Of a stretch of 64,000 nt of DNA, positions 34,801-47,391 are shown one piece after another; positions within the stretch are counted from its first letter, which is position 1; every line of letters begins with the position of its first letter. Below the pieces are notes generated by a model. It did no database searches. It had not been told where the DNA came from and worked only from the letters and a program-made list of their open reading frames with translations. The DNA lies in contig OX419759.1 in the NCBI GenBank assembly GCA_948567375.1, positions 6,974,744-7,038,743 of the forward strand, given 5' to 3'. This stretch comes from Lunularia cruciata. Lineage: Eukaryota > Streptophyta > Marchantiopsida > Lunulariales > Lunulariaceae. The translations under genes were made by a program, and so were the position numbers.

Positions 34801-36901
34801 TTCGCTGGCTGAAGTTTGGTGACTATAAATATCCTGAGATTTTTCAGAACTGAAAAAAGAACTTTTTAGAACAGTATTCTCAAACTCACTACCATGTTAT
34901 TCTGAATAGTCTGGTGATTTCTGCTGGCTCCATTCGCTGAAAAAGATTTGGACAGGCTTGGAAGGAAATCTCCCCGAGCTTTGGTTTTGAATTCCCGTTC
35001 TCGAGATATATCAAGTGGGTAAGTTGTAAAACTCCATCACTTTGCCGTTATCTCGTAGCATGTGCTCTGTGACTGTCCACTTTGTCCATTTATGAGCAAA
35101 GTCATCTCTGCCCACCCCACACATAAATCCTGGCTGTATGGCATTTGAAGCTCGAGTATTTGTCCTCATATAGAGGCTTAATCCAGAGGTTTTGAAGCGA
35201 GAGAAAGTGCACAAAGTGCTCTGTCGTGCTCATGGTCATTCATCTTCTTCCAGCTATATATTCGAATAACGTATTTGGTTGAATTCTGCGCTTACAAACA
35301 TAGAGGAGATCACTTCCCATCCCATCACTTTAAAGGCTTGGAAAAGTTTGTTAAGAGTTTGTCCGACCAAATAGAACATCTTTGGAACCTGGGAATAAGA
35401 TGGTATATTACAACTGTACCATTACGAGGTCTCCCTCAAGGTGTATGAACACTGTTGGAGATTCTTAGCTCTTTAGAATAAGTTTCCATACTTAGCCAAG
35501 ACTTCCGTGAGCAAATGAGGAATGCATGATCCCACATAGTAACATAAGCCAGGTTTCTTCTCTCATGTTGTACGCATGAATGACATAGTTTAACTTGGGG
35601 TGATCTCATGAGAATAAAAGTCAATGAATAAAACCAAATCTGGACATGGCAGACTACTGAAGGCGATGGACATAGACTTCCTACAGGAGCAACACATCGT
35701 TTTATTCTCTTATGATCAGTGAAAGTGGAATGCACCCATTTGAATTGAGGCTTCCAGATTACACTAGGTTAGATATGGGGAGGCAGATGTGTAGCGGGTT
35801 TCTTTGTGGGGGCCCAATAGTTTGGAAACATGACGCCATGGCGCTAGGAATATAATGAGTGGACTTCCTTCCCGTAATAATGTATTTCCTCGATACGAGG
35901 GAGGTCAAAGGAAACAAAACTTGGTAATTTCCTCCAAGCATTGTTTCCGCTGTAGAGGATAATTTCTGATCTACTTAGAAGAATTATTTTTTTTGGTCAG
36001 CCCTTGTGCTTTCTATTGCCTCTTGGAAAATCTTTATATTCTGGTAAATTTAGTGCGGTAGCTTCTTTCTTCTTATTCTACAAGAACTTCGTAGTGGACA
36101 ACAAAGTCTGCTTTATAGACATATAATAAATAGCTAATTGGCCAAACTCAGATAAGGAAAATATGAGTTTATTGCTACTTGGGTGATACGGTTTCCGATT
36201 GTCTTTACATGGGTGAGAGTTTCGGAGTTTGAGGTAAGCACTACCTTATAGTGATCCATCTCAGGCTTGTTTTATAATCTTAACCAAAAGGCCCTTTGGT
36301 TGAGATGCATGGTTATGTTCTGTAGAAGACCAGCTGTAGTTAAAGTGTTTTAGATGTGGATTACGTGCAATTGTTAAAACTAACGTAATTTGGTATGCAA
36401 TGTCTGTCATGGAGAAATCAAAACCTTTTCCCACATCTTTGCATGCAACTTGTCAAAGTTACTCTTGAAGTCCAGACTCAAATCACCATTACATCCTTGA
36501 CTTATAATCTAAGTTGGCATTTTTACTTTTACTTTTGCCTTTTCTACACTTTGTGTAAGGATCATCTGTACTGGTATGGATTGCAGCTGAATATGATATG
36601 TAGAATTCACATCTACAGATAAATAGTTTAGAATGTATGCTGACTATTTTGGGACGATCAGAATATCCTTTCGCTTTCTGGATTAGTACCACAGAAGGTC
36701 AATAAAAAGAGATATATTTTGTCCTCTGTCACTTAGAACTAAACGAAATCTAGTAATAGAGATAGCTAATTTAGCATTAGATCTTTAGGTTTATATGTCA
36801 GAAGAAAAACTATCTCTCTTTCGATTTAACTTCTGTGGTAATAACTCAGATAGCGAGCAGATATTCTGGTGGTCTGAGTGTAGTCAGAATCCCATTCTAC
36901 A

Positions 36902-36903
<2 letters not shown>

Positions 36904-36932
<29 letters not shown>
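36904..36932. repeat. (TA)n microsatellite
   Basis: Uninterrupted alternating AT over about 29 bp. Confidence 0.95.
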
Positions 36933-36934
<2 letters not shown>

Positions 36935-37860
36935 TGGGAATTATGAATTTGATATTCAGCTGCAATGCCTACAGGTATAGATCATATGTACAGAAAGTCT
37001 AGAAGAAGTAAAAGTAAAGAAGTGACAAAACGTAATTATACACCAAGAATGTTATGATGCTTTGAGCTTGGATCTCAAATATCAGACTGGGAATAAATTG
37101 CATGCAAAGATGTGGCAAAAGTTTCTGATTTCTCCAACAGCCATTGCACACCAAATCAGGTTAGTTTAATAAACATTCAGGCACGTAATGCAAATGCAAA
37201 CAATTCAACTACAGCTGGGTCTTCAGAACAGTACAACCATCCATCTCAACCAAAGTGCCTTTCGATTCGAGATGATAACAACAGCATCACATCCAAAGCT
37301 TGAGATGGATCTCAGTAAGATAGTTGCTTACTTGAAACTCCAAACTCTCACCCATGTGAAGACCATCAGAAACCACATAGCCCAAGAAGATAGCAACAAA
37401 CTCATTTTTTTCCTTATTTGAGTTAGGCCAGAATGATAACAACTTCTAGTACAACACACTAGTGTACGTCTAATCGCAACTCATTACCTTTTCTGTGAAA
37501 GGATATACTCTTCTCATATTTGTAAGCCAACATGTGCTTCATAACGTATCAAAAACGTCGTATTGATATGGCTGAAATGGTGGAGAGTATAATCGTGGAG
37601 GGCCTGGAGTCACTATGATAATATCTTTTGACGCTAAAGCGTTGTCTAGAAGATTGTGTTCAAAGTATTCTCTCCTTTTCTTTGGCGTATTTCGAATGGA
37701 GCTTATCTGTGTACTTGTGTACTTGTCTGTGTACTCTTCTGTACCTGAAGACCAGCGTGGCCACTTAAGAATCATGAAATTGAAGACGTGATAATCGGGG
37801 AGTTGACAACATATGTATCTCTTTCACGCTCTTGCCAGCAGACTATTTCGAATCGCAACG

Positions 37861-38850
37861 CAGTATCAATTACCATTGCAGTATCAAAGCGTCTCGTGCA
37901 GAAGCAATCTATGTCTCTTGTTCTACCCTTTAGTTCTCACGCCTCTCGGTACTCTGTTGTCGTTATATACACAAGATCCCAGGTCTTGTTCACAAGTTAA
38001 TCACCACAGTACTTCAAATCGGAAAGCAATATCAACAGAAAAAAGGCGACCATGTAAAACACATGAAGGATGGAAAGACCCCATCAAGACTGTACAAGAG
38101 AGAGAGACAAAAGAGTTAAAAAAGGACTAGGCCCCAATAGTATCAATATGAGAGATCTGCAGTTCGGCATCTTAGATATCTGAACTATGCAAGTCCTACG
38201 ATCTACAAATACTGGAGCATTTGATGAAGTATCACCTAGTGTGATTGTTATCCTATGGATTGCACCAACCAATGCTATGGACACACACTATCTAAGTATG
38301 TTACAAAAGATGAGAGTGAGAGTGGTAATCCATGGCATCTAATATGATAAGTTCTTGCACACTCCCTGACAAATGCATCGAATGCCATGTCCATTGCTTC
38401 ATATAACTCCAAGGTTAGAGGAACAAAGAGGTGACCTCTCTGTATACCCCTACACTTGGAGACTTTGCATGCTATTGCTTTGCTTGCCGCCCATCCCAGA
38501 GGATGAGTAATCACTGTCTCCAAAATTGCATCGAGTGTAAAATCTGTAACCACTACATTTTATATTGTCATTTGATCATCTTGGCCCAAGTAAAAATCTG
38601 CTTTGACACATGTCATCAGCCAAACATATGAATACTCTCTCCAAGCAAGGTATATAATGCCATAGCAAACATTATATCCCTGAATGATGGACCAAAAGCA
38701 ATATCAATTACCATTGCGATATGAAAACGAGTCGTTAAAAGACAATCTATGTCTCGTTATACCCTTTGGTTCTCTGTCCTCTCTGTACTCTGTTGTGGCG
38801 AGATACACACTTCCCAGGTCTTGCTCACAAGTTCATCACCATAACAGCGG
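37861..38850. repeat. Tandem duplication of about 166 bp split by a LINE
   Basis: The block 37861-38022 (CAGTATCAATTACCATTGC...) recurs at 38699-38850 (CAATATCAATTACCATTGC...), sharing CAATCTATGTCTC, TACTCTGTTGT and CCCAGGTCTTG. By eye the two are roughly 80% identical. If the LINE between them is removed they lie head to tail with a period of about 166 bp, so the duplication probably preceded the insertion. Confidence 0.75.
38036..38694 (-). mobile_element. 5'-truncated RLE LINE fragment, about 650 bp
   Basis: It covers the nuclease region to the 3' terminus. On the minus strand it reads GWAASKAIACKVSKCRGIQRG, then the FVRECARTYH and AIHRITITLGD segments. The 13-bp duplication AAAGCAATATCAA at 38023-38035 and 38695-38707 defines the insertion. 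The frame is broken and diverged from copies A and B. It lies at the junction of an older tandem repeat. Confidence 0.85.
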
Positions 38851-40030
38851 TTATATTGCATACTCTGTTACTAGTACGACGGATCCAAATAAATAGACCT
38901 TACATGATCTCTTCTTTCTTCTTTCTTCATTCTCCGTACAAAAGATCTTCCGGAGACATCCAATGTATTGATAATTGCAGATTTGTTTGACCATCCCAGG
39001 AGTCCCTGACTTGCTGTCCTCGGAAATTTGTAGGAGGGATCTTCGCACCTCCAGTTGTGCTTTCTGACTTTGTGAGAAGTCACCTCGGGCTTTGCTTTCA
39101 AGTGTTGCTGGACTTAATGAAGTACGTTTCTTTGAGTTAGGGATTTTTAAATCTATATTATCTTTTTCTAAGGACGTGAATAACATATTTCTGAAACCTT
39201 AACCATGAAGTTACAAAGTACTGTACTTTTCTCATTCTAAAGGACACATATTGTGCTAAACTGGGTAGGAATTTGGACCCTGTTAGAGAAACCAAATTTA
39301 AATCCACTTATTTATCTTGAAGTCTCCCTCTTTGTGTTCTCGTATTTTTGTTTTGGCCACATTATAAGTTCCCAGGAGGCCTATGTTCATAGATTTCCGC
39401 AGAGCTTCCGGCCATTCAAAGTTTTACGTCTCTTTGAGAAGAGAAAATTTAGGCAATTTAGGCGTGCAAACGTGAAGGCTTTTTGCGTGAACTATGGTGT
39501 TTGCATATCTCCCGGTCACGTGGTCAATTCTTGCGCAGCTCCCAAGAGAAATCACAAACAAGAACATTCAAATCTTACATGATGGACCATGTGGTGAAGG
39601 GCTGAGCAGCTTTGAAGAACATCTTTGAATACAGGACCCCACTTCACAACGATAACAAGCCCTTCATTATACCCAAGTCGTGGAGATAAGTTCTTAGAAC
39701 CCGACAGTATCACTTTCCTGGATAGACAATAAAATCCATGGCAGAAAAAACGAAATTACTTCTAATCGACTGGACGACCAAGAGAAATTCCATCCAAACT
39801 TCATCCGTCAACCTTTCGAGTTTCTAGCGTCAGTTGGAACTTCGATGACACGACAATGGATAGCAAAACGACTTTCAAGCCATGAAATCCACTGGCTACG
39901 CCTCCGTACTACCAGTTGAAAGTTTCGTCCAATTCCTGTACTTGAGCCTGTGGCCTCATACTTTCGCATCGAAGTATGAGTAAAGAAGTTATGGCTGAAC
40001 CAAACGAGCATGAGCAAAAGCGCAAGCATG
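38851..40030. other. No gene recognised
   Basis: Short open frames only (one of 109 codons at 39253-39582 on the plus strand, with no motif). Nothing assignable. Confidence 0.4.
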
Positions 40031-40048
40031 ATTTCACAACAATTTCAC

Positions 40049-40103
40049 GGCTTGATGGGGTCTTCCCATCCTTCGTGTTTTCTACGCTGTAGCCTTTCTC
40101 TCC
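40049..40103 (+). mobile_element. 55-bp micro-insertion of the RLE LINE 3' end
   Basis: The insert begins GGCTTGATGGGGTCTTCCC and ends TACGCTGTAGCC followed by a pyrimidine tail TTTCTCTCC. A perfect 18-bp duplication, ATTTCACAACAATTTCAC, lies at 40031-40048 and 40104-40121. The perfect duplication gives exact ends. It starts at the foot of the terminal hairpin. Confidence 0.92.
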
Positions 40104-40121
40104 ATTTCACAACAATTTCAC

Positions 40122-41607
40122 AACAAAAGTGTAACTAAGTAACTCGGGTTTGGTCTCTATGCTCTCCCCGAATGGGATGTGGCATTCCACAACAAAGTTC
40201 CTCTCGATTCCTTTTTCGTGAGATCCAAGGTGCTCGTACACAAGTATTATTGCAGTGCGTATCATAAAGTGCTCCAGTCAATTTGACTCTACGCTTTGAC
40301 ACACATAGACCTTTCACATATTATCCATAATTTAGCAGAAGAGTCCCAGCTGGATCGTCTTCTTTTAACTAGATTACAGGCTTCTTCTTTTCCCTCTTCC
40401 AATGTCTCTAGAATTAATCTAACAGATGTTTTGTGATCAAGGTATAGAAACTAAAACCTTCACAGGCGCCACACCTATAAATGTGAACAGTTTAATTTCG
40501 ATGACATCTTTTGCCAGATGTCTTAACTTAAATTTCACAATTGCTCCAACATATGAAGGACTTGTGAAATGAAATTGGATTCATTTTGCTTTTCTGTGCT
40601 CTTAGATTGTTGGTTAGTCCTATACATGTCGTATTTTGATTGAAAAAGAGACAAAAGACGTGTTTTGGTTAATATCCGAGTGAAAGTCCCATGCAACCTT
40701 TCACTTAAGACATTTTCCCTTTGATGAAAGTCCCAAGATAAGCAGATAGAGAAAGCTAATAAATTCGCACTCCAATGTTTTCAAGCGACCCCAGTGGAAA
40801 TATTGAAATATGTATCGGGTAGGGAAATAGGGAGGATCCATTCTCAAGTAAGGCCCTCATGTAGCTTCTAGATTGCCCCGAGGAATATTTTCTTCTCGTA
40901 TTAACTAATATAAAGGAGATAAGGTCCTGGATGGATTATCTTGAGCAAGCCTCAGCCCCACGAAATGTTGCAAGTTAGATTCAAATTTCTATGCCATCTT
41001 CTTTCTGATACCAAAACTGAGTTGGTAGAGTTGATATGGTATGAATTCCTTATAATATATGCGCTAGCTTATGTTCTTATGATACGTCCAATACCTTGTC
41101 CCATAATTTTTCATGTCCCATGTATGGTGTTGTATACCCAAGCTCGACGACTTCATGGTTTATAGGTTTGCTGCTCATTTTCTCTCGAAATTGATAGTTG
41201 TTGTTCCGATGCCGAGACAAACAGAGTAAACGTGCCGCAAGTAGTCTGACAAGAAAGATGAATTAAGGAATTTTTTATGTTGTCTCTCTTCTCTCTTCTC
41301 TCTCGTCTCTCCCACTAATCCTCTCGTCACATTATGTTAGACCCTCGGAGCTAGCAAGAGAACTATAGAAAACATTCATAGATAAAACCAACACCGACCA
41401 ACTGTATTTAAAATAATTTACATGCACTAAAGTAAAGAATTAATAGAGATAAAATAATAAAACACATTAAATAGGGAACCAACCAAATGTTGTATTACTT
41501 TACTCTTTATAATTCACTGCCTCAATCATTGAGATCTTTATCAAGACAAAATTTGGCAAGAATAAACATAATTTAAGAAAAAAATACCCGAACCCAGATA
41601 GGTAGTA
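40122..41607. other. No gene recognised
   Basis: No domain-bearing frame, RNA gene or element end was recognised. Confidence 0.4.
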
Positions 41608-41744
41608 GACTGATCATTTTATAGGTAGTAGACTGCTTGTTTATAATACGTTTATTTGATTTATATTCCATAAGTTAGGAACGGAATATAAATCAAATAA
41701 ACGTATTATAAACAAGCAGTCTACTACCTATAAAATAATCAGTC
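41608..41744. repeat. Near-perfect 62-bp inverted repeat with 13-nt loop
   Basis: The left arm 41608-41669 and the right arm 41683-41744 pair over 62 bp with one mismatch, around the loop 41670-41682. Just outside the left arm, GGTAGTAGACTG occurs a second time (41601-41612 and 41623-41634). There is no coding capacity. It could be a recent inverted duplication, a foldback or MITE-like element, or a small-RNA hairpin. No flanking duplication was identified. Confidence 0.9.
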
Positions 41745-42590
41745 CCATGAGGAGGTGGTGTCAAATGAGCTTTTTTAGCTTGAGCCTCTTCCTTCAAATT
41801 TTGCCGTCGAGCTAAAGTAGCCGAAGTCCACTTTCGTTGCCCCCTTATAAAGATTACAGAAGTGTCTTAGATATGTACTAAACCTATCTCTCCAAAACTT
41901 GCATACAACTGAGTGTATCTTGATCCAATAGTAACTCTAATGACTGATCATAAGGACAATGTGTAAAATCTCCATCTTAATAGATATTCATCCAAACACA
42001 TGACCATGTGGACCTCCAAACTTGCAGGACCTGACCATGTTTGATGGATGGGATTAATAATGGGAGGTAGGATGAACTCGAGATACACAAAGTATGATAG
42101 ACCTCAAAGTCAAAAAAAAGAAGAGGTTCTTATAACTGAATCAAGGCTAAAAGCCCAAGTAATATAGATCTCCGGTCAGAAGTGGTGCATTTTTGCGGGA
42201 CTCGGGCATCAGCCCTTGAATCAATAAAGTTATGAATTTGGAAGATATCGAGAATCCTATTCCGAGATTCATGAACAACACCAACCTCTAGGTCCAATGG
42301 GAAATAAAATGCCCATTTGAAATGATCAAAATCGAACAAGCACAACACTAATCGCAACCAATTCTTATAATTACAAGTCAATTGATCAATGTATACCACT
42401 CATTCTATCAAATGTGAAATAAGAATAAATCATTCATATGTAACTTAAGTTAAAGAAAACAAGATCTAGAGTTTATAAAAACGATGAAATTATCCCACTT
42501 TCCAATACACACTTAATCGTTAAATTATAACACATAAAATACTACCACTTAAAAAATATCATAGTAAGGTGTAAGTTTACGTGAATTACA

Positions 42591-42960
42591 TCTCCAAGGG
42601 CGGGGGAGCCCTAAGTGCATAAATAGATGTGGGAATACCAAGTGCATGAAACGCATCACTGACCTCATCTTGCAGAACTTTAAACAAATCACCCTTCTAC
42701 AAAATTACATCTGGTTTATGCTCTACTCCAACCCCATTTTCCCTCTCTTGTGCTATTAAGTCTGTACAAGTTGGAACAATTGTGCATAAATATAGTGTAG
42801 AACTGTTGCATGACCTGCTATTGGTCTTACTCTACATACCAATAGTCGCATCACTTATATATGCATGGGGATCAAAGTCTCTTACACTCTTGAGCATTCC
42901 CCCCTTCACATTCTCCAGATAAATGTCTATCTCCATGGGATCTTGGATAGATTCTAAGAG
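42591..42960 (-). other. Coding-like remnant, family unknown
   Basis: On the minus strand two stretches read like protein: LLESIQDPMEIDIYLENVKG (from 42960), continuing GMLKSVRDFDPHAYISDATI, and further on KGDLFKVLQDEVSDAFHALG followed by IPTSIYALRAPPPLEM (to about 42591). A stop and probably a frame change lie between them. I do not recognise the family. A transposon-derived or host pseudogene is equally possible. A further open frame at 42130-42399 on the same strand, preceded by an acceptor-like TTTGATAG, may or may not belong to it. Confidence 0.3.
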
Positions 42961-43383
42961 GTATCTTGATGATCATCTTGACCTATTTGTGAAAGGACCT
43001 AAGTGGAATCTATAATCAAAATCTAAATTAGGCTACCTATGAACGAAAAAAGCATTGAACCTCAATAGAACCTGGATTCATAAAAAAATCAAGTCTCTAA
43101 TTTAAATAAATGAAAAGTCAAGACCAAAGATAAAGATATAAGTAGAACTCTAGAATAACATAAAAGGGGAATAAAAAGTGGAATAGGAATGTAAATAGGA
43201 AACAAAGTGAAAAAAATGAAGAAGAATTCATCCAATTGATAAGTAGGAACAAGTCAAGAAGGTGAGAATCACAATGAAGGAGGATGTAAGGAAAAGAAAC
43301 CAGAAAAAGGAAAGGAAGTACTTGTATGCTTTGGAGATGGGGAAAAATTTGATCTGAAAATTCATAGAAGAAACATTGGAGAA

Positions 43384-43540
43384 CAGACCATACGACTTGC
43401 ATAGCTCTATATATTAGATGCTGTAGAGTAAATTCCTCTAACGGATACTCTTGAGACTTAACCCCATTTTACACCCTATGTTTTTTCCTTGTATGGTTTG
43501 ATGACATCTTCCATCCTTCTTGGTATCACACACGGTCGCC
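43384..43540 (+). mobile_element. 5'-truncated RLE LINE fragment, about 160 bp
   Basis: It starts CAGACCATACGACTTGCATAG, as at the C-terminal codons of the family, passes TTAACCCCATTTTACACC and GGTTTGATGACATCTTCC, and ends CACACGGTCGCC. It is diverged, with the terminal hairpin weakened. No clear TSD was found. Confidence 0.8.
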
Positions 43541-44954
43541 TTCTTCTCAAATAAGATGTTCTTGTGTATGTTGTCGTAGATTATTCTTGTCTTGTTACAA
43601 GGGTTTTTCGGAATTATGAAATTCTTTAAGATTGTCTTGTACTGCTTCTTTATTTCTCCACCATTTGATTACTTGTCAACATCACCAATGGCTCGATTTG
43701 TAGATCTGGAGATACTGAATCATTTGAGACCCCAAGCTCCCACATGCTGGTCCTCTGTCATGCCCCGGCTTGGGTCCAGATCTCTAGGTTCGATTGACCA
43801 AAGCTAGTTCACTTATTAGTGTTAATTGGCTCTCTCTTTACCTTAGCTGATCTGTGGTTCTTAATTCAAGACTAATTTACATTTGAGACTGCAGTGGGTT
43901 GAGCACCCATGCAAACCCATACTTGGAATTAGTGCCATTATGTATATAAAAAACTGTTATTTTCACCACTTCTTTTACTATTTCCACCACAACACTTAAA
44001 TTAATCGACCCTAAAGTAGTCTCGGCATGAGGGTTTGAAGTTAAATGTGGTGGAAGTAATTAAAAAATGTGATGGAAATAAATAAATAAATAATATATAT
44101 CCCTTTCCCTTGAGAAAGCATCGATTTTATTGATACTTTTTTCCTCAAGTGTTAGAAACTCGTTGAAGTTCTTGTCCTTTCTCTCAACTAAGAATCATAG
44201 ACATTCCGGTTATCGCAACTAAGGACAGTATACATTCTTCCAAGCAGTTTTTTCTTTCCACCGCCAACGGACAATACATTGTATAGCGAATTGCACAATT
44301 AAGCAAGGGGTTTGGGTAATAATTTAAACTCTTTTCTTTTAAACCTTCCAATCATTTCGTAAACCCCTATAACCTCTCATGCTACTCTTTACATGCCGCA
44401 AAGTCGTCTTTTCAACCTCAAGTATTTTCTGTAACTTATAGAGCTCTATTATCTTGCAAACCGTTTATGAAGCACATCCGTCAACCATGCACTTACCATA
44501 CCTCAACTGATGCAGGAAATTGTAATATTCCGAAGATAGGAGACATGAAGAAAAACACACCAGAGAAACACACACTTTTACGTTCAAACTCCGATGCCCA
44601 AAAGGAGCACCCTCTTTTTATTATATAGGCAAAGCGGATTTCCTCCAATGAAGTTCCACCATAGGATTAGGTACATAGATAGGTGATATGTCATCAAGCT
44701 CCACCCTTAGATTACTTACTTGGATGGGTGACATGTCGGTCCTGGTCCTATTTGGTTGGTCAAATAAGTATTGACCGGAAGGAATCTTTTAGTGAATCTT
44801 CTTGTAGGAATCTCATAATCATGTGGGTGAGGTACCGTTGGAAAGCTCTCGACAAGACAAAGCAAGGGGGAGGGAAGGCCAACCTTTCCTTTGTTTAAGA
44901 GGGTGGTATCTGCACATTTTCGAGGTCTAATTCATTTGTTTAGGCCTCCAAAAT

Positions 44955-45288
44955 TGCCTTCAAAGATTTTAGGCATATTTTGGTTCCAACTCTATTAGTA
45001 GAAGTCTCCTTTTGGTGATACCTCTTTCTGATCTATTTATTCCATCTTGTGTAAAATCCTTCCAAATATTACCAACCCAATTCTCACCTTCAAATCATAT
45101 GTATAGCTATTGGTTCTAAGGTTTTCAAATCTATTTTGGTTTTTTGCACTATTAGCAGAAGTACCCTTTTGGTGATACTTCTATCTGATCTATTTTGACC
45201 ATCATGTATAACATCATTCCATATATTACCAAACCAAATTTCACATCTAGATCATATGGCTAGCTTTTGGTATTATAGAAACTAGAGT
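44955..45288. repeat. Two-copy tandem repeat, unit about 168 bp
   Basis: Units at about 44955-45118 and 45119-45288 share TATTTTGGTT, CTTTTGGTGATAC, CTGATCTATTT, ATATTACCAA and ATCATATG in the same order. They are diverged by scattered substitutions. Non-coding. Confidence 0.75.
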
Positions 45289-45445
45289 AGCTTCAAACCA
45301 TTGAGGTAATGGCGATTAGTTACTTAATAAAACAGATGAGTAAAATAATAGAACTGTGACCATTTCTCAACCCAATGATCCCTATTTCAAGGTTCACCAA
45401 TCCAATACCTGTTGTACTCTTTAGGAAACGCTGTTTAAAAAGATA

Positions 45446-47387
45446 GATTGCTATTTGCACAAGCATTGTGCACTGCCTCTCGCTTTTCCTCAGGAGGCTT
45501 GTCAGGGATGGTTTATGAGCACCTTAGAGATTGCTTCCAGGTAGATGATCCTTCTAGTGGTTTTACCGAGTTGTTTCAGGTGGTTGCAGTAGTAGCAAGA
45601 GGGAGACATTCCTATGTTTGTTAGTCGGGTGTTAGGTGCTAGTCAATTTCTCGCGATGGAGAAGGACACAGGAGGCATTAGACCGATTGCTATTGGAGGG
45701 AACTTTTTGCGTTTGGTCAGTTGTACCATTGTCCTTTAGCATCATTCTCACTTTTAACAACACCTTAGTCCACATCAGTTTGGAGTAGCTACTACTTTGG
45801 TCATATCAGGTTGTGTATTTCCCTCCTTGGTAGATGATACACACATCGTAGGCCCTATAGATCAGATTAGGTAGGCCTCTGACTACTTGACTACCGAGCT
45901 ACAACTAGTAGGCTTGAGAGTCAAGGTGTCAAAGTGTAGGGCATGGTCCCCTTTAGGTATCCCTTCCCACCTTGAGCTTCCAAAGGGGTGTATCACATCC
46001 ATAGATGGACTTTGTGTTCTTGGAGTGCTAGTAGGATCGGAGGATTTTGTCACACGCTTCTTAGACGCTACCTTTGCAGAGGATGTTCTCCATGTGGATG
46101 ACCTTCCATTACTAGGAGATCCACAGGTGGCATTTGGTATACTCTCTTCCAATATTACTCGTTGACCATCCTACCTCATCTGTACAGTTTCTCCCTCACC
46201 GTCCTTCCTATCACATCTGAGAGCATTTGATAGGAGGATTATGGGAGTCTTTGGTGATATTATTGGACCAGGAACCTTTGAGTGTGTGACAAGTGATTTG
46301 GCACATAGACAGACTGCTTTGCTGATCTCATGTGATGGGGTTGGCTTGCTTTTTATGGAGGAGACAACACCTATAGCGTTTATGGGTAGTTGGGCTTTCT
46401 CGGGGCAGACGAGAGATAGTCTATCCCCACAAGCACGAGAGGATTTACCACCGTTTGCTTCACTATTGTCAGATTGGACTAGAGGTTTACAATCTTCCTT
46501 GATGGAGCGACAATGTGAGCATGTGCTACATTCTCTCTTAGTAGACTCGTCCATTCCTCAAGCTACTAGAGCACGCTACGCTCTTGCTCCGGCAAGGGTG
46601 TAGGCTCTTGGATCCTAGCTTGACCGTGCATTAGGGCTTTCCGACTCGCACCAACTACTTTCTCTACAACGATGAGGTTTCGCCTAGGTTTGGTCCACCC
46701 ATATGCATCTTCATTACTCACTTGTGAGTGTGGTTCTACACTAGATGCAGCAGCGGTCCACATGACACGATGTCCTTTTGAAGGACAGAGGATAGCTACC
46801 CATGATGCCATTAGAGACATAGTGTTTGCTATGGCACGAGAGAGTGGATACTTGGCTTGGAGGGAGCATTGGTATGCCTTGCAGACAACATGTGTCTAGG
46901 CAGACTTATACTTGGTCCGAGATGATCAGGTGACAGTAGCAGAGGTCGTGGTTATGGACCGTACGCGGGATACAGTTTTGGAGGGAGTGATTACCCATCC
47001 CCTTGGATGGGCGACGAGTGCAGCAGTAGGTCGCAAGGTCTTCAAGTATAGGGGCATGCAACGAGGTCACCTCTTTGTTCCTCTAGCCTTGGAGTCATAT
47101 GGAGCGATGGATATGGCATTTGACACATTTGTTAGGGAGTGCACAAGAGCTTATCATGTTAAGCGTCAGGGGTACCACTCTCACTCTCATACTTTGTAGC
47201 ATATTTTAGACAGCGTGTGTCCATTTCTCTACAGAGTGCAGTGGCTGGTGCTATCCATAAGAGAGCAATCACATTAGGTGATGTTTCTTCAGATGCTCCA
47301 GTTTTGTGTAGACCATATGACTTGCATAGCTCGGATATCTTAGGTGCGGTAGGGCATATTTCTCCTATAGACTCTATTGGGGCTTAG
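45446..47387 (+). pseudogene. LINE polyprotein, copy C, partial
   Basis: Segments in order: LSGMVYEHLRDCFQ near 45500; a jump near 45800 from FGVAT to the motif C region, where the text reads SLVDDTH, so RT motifs A and B are missing; TKLHLVGL-like DYLTTELQLVGLRVKVSK from 45880; MGVFGDIIGP from 46241; then the knuckle CEC...HMTRC near 46730 and the nuclease ADLYLVRDD at 46900, VAEVVV (Asp replaced by Glu) and KVFKY near 47040. The stop TAG lies at 47385-47387 inside the hairpin loop. Several stops and frame changes are present. It is useful as an independent witness: it keeps CAG where A and B have TAG at two glutamine codons. Confidence 0.85.
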
Positions 47388-47391
47388 CCCC
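47379..47391 (+). promoter_or_regulatory. Stop-codon hairpin of LINE copy C
   Basis: A perfect GGGGC-TTA-GCCCC stem-loop in which the reading-frame stop TAG spans the loop. The same stem is present with one changed pair in copy A and in the fragment at 27250. Confidence 0.6.

Larger units (their letters stand above)
30709..37850. other. Gene-poor region
   Basis: No confident gene. A CpG-rich block (31080-31830) and a microsatellite (36904-36932) are listed separately. Around 31930-32310 there is a diverged short repeat sharing CTTGACC-AAATGA-TCTTGTGCCATG (32213-32307). No domain was recognised in any open frame. Confidence 0.4.
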
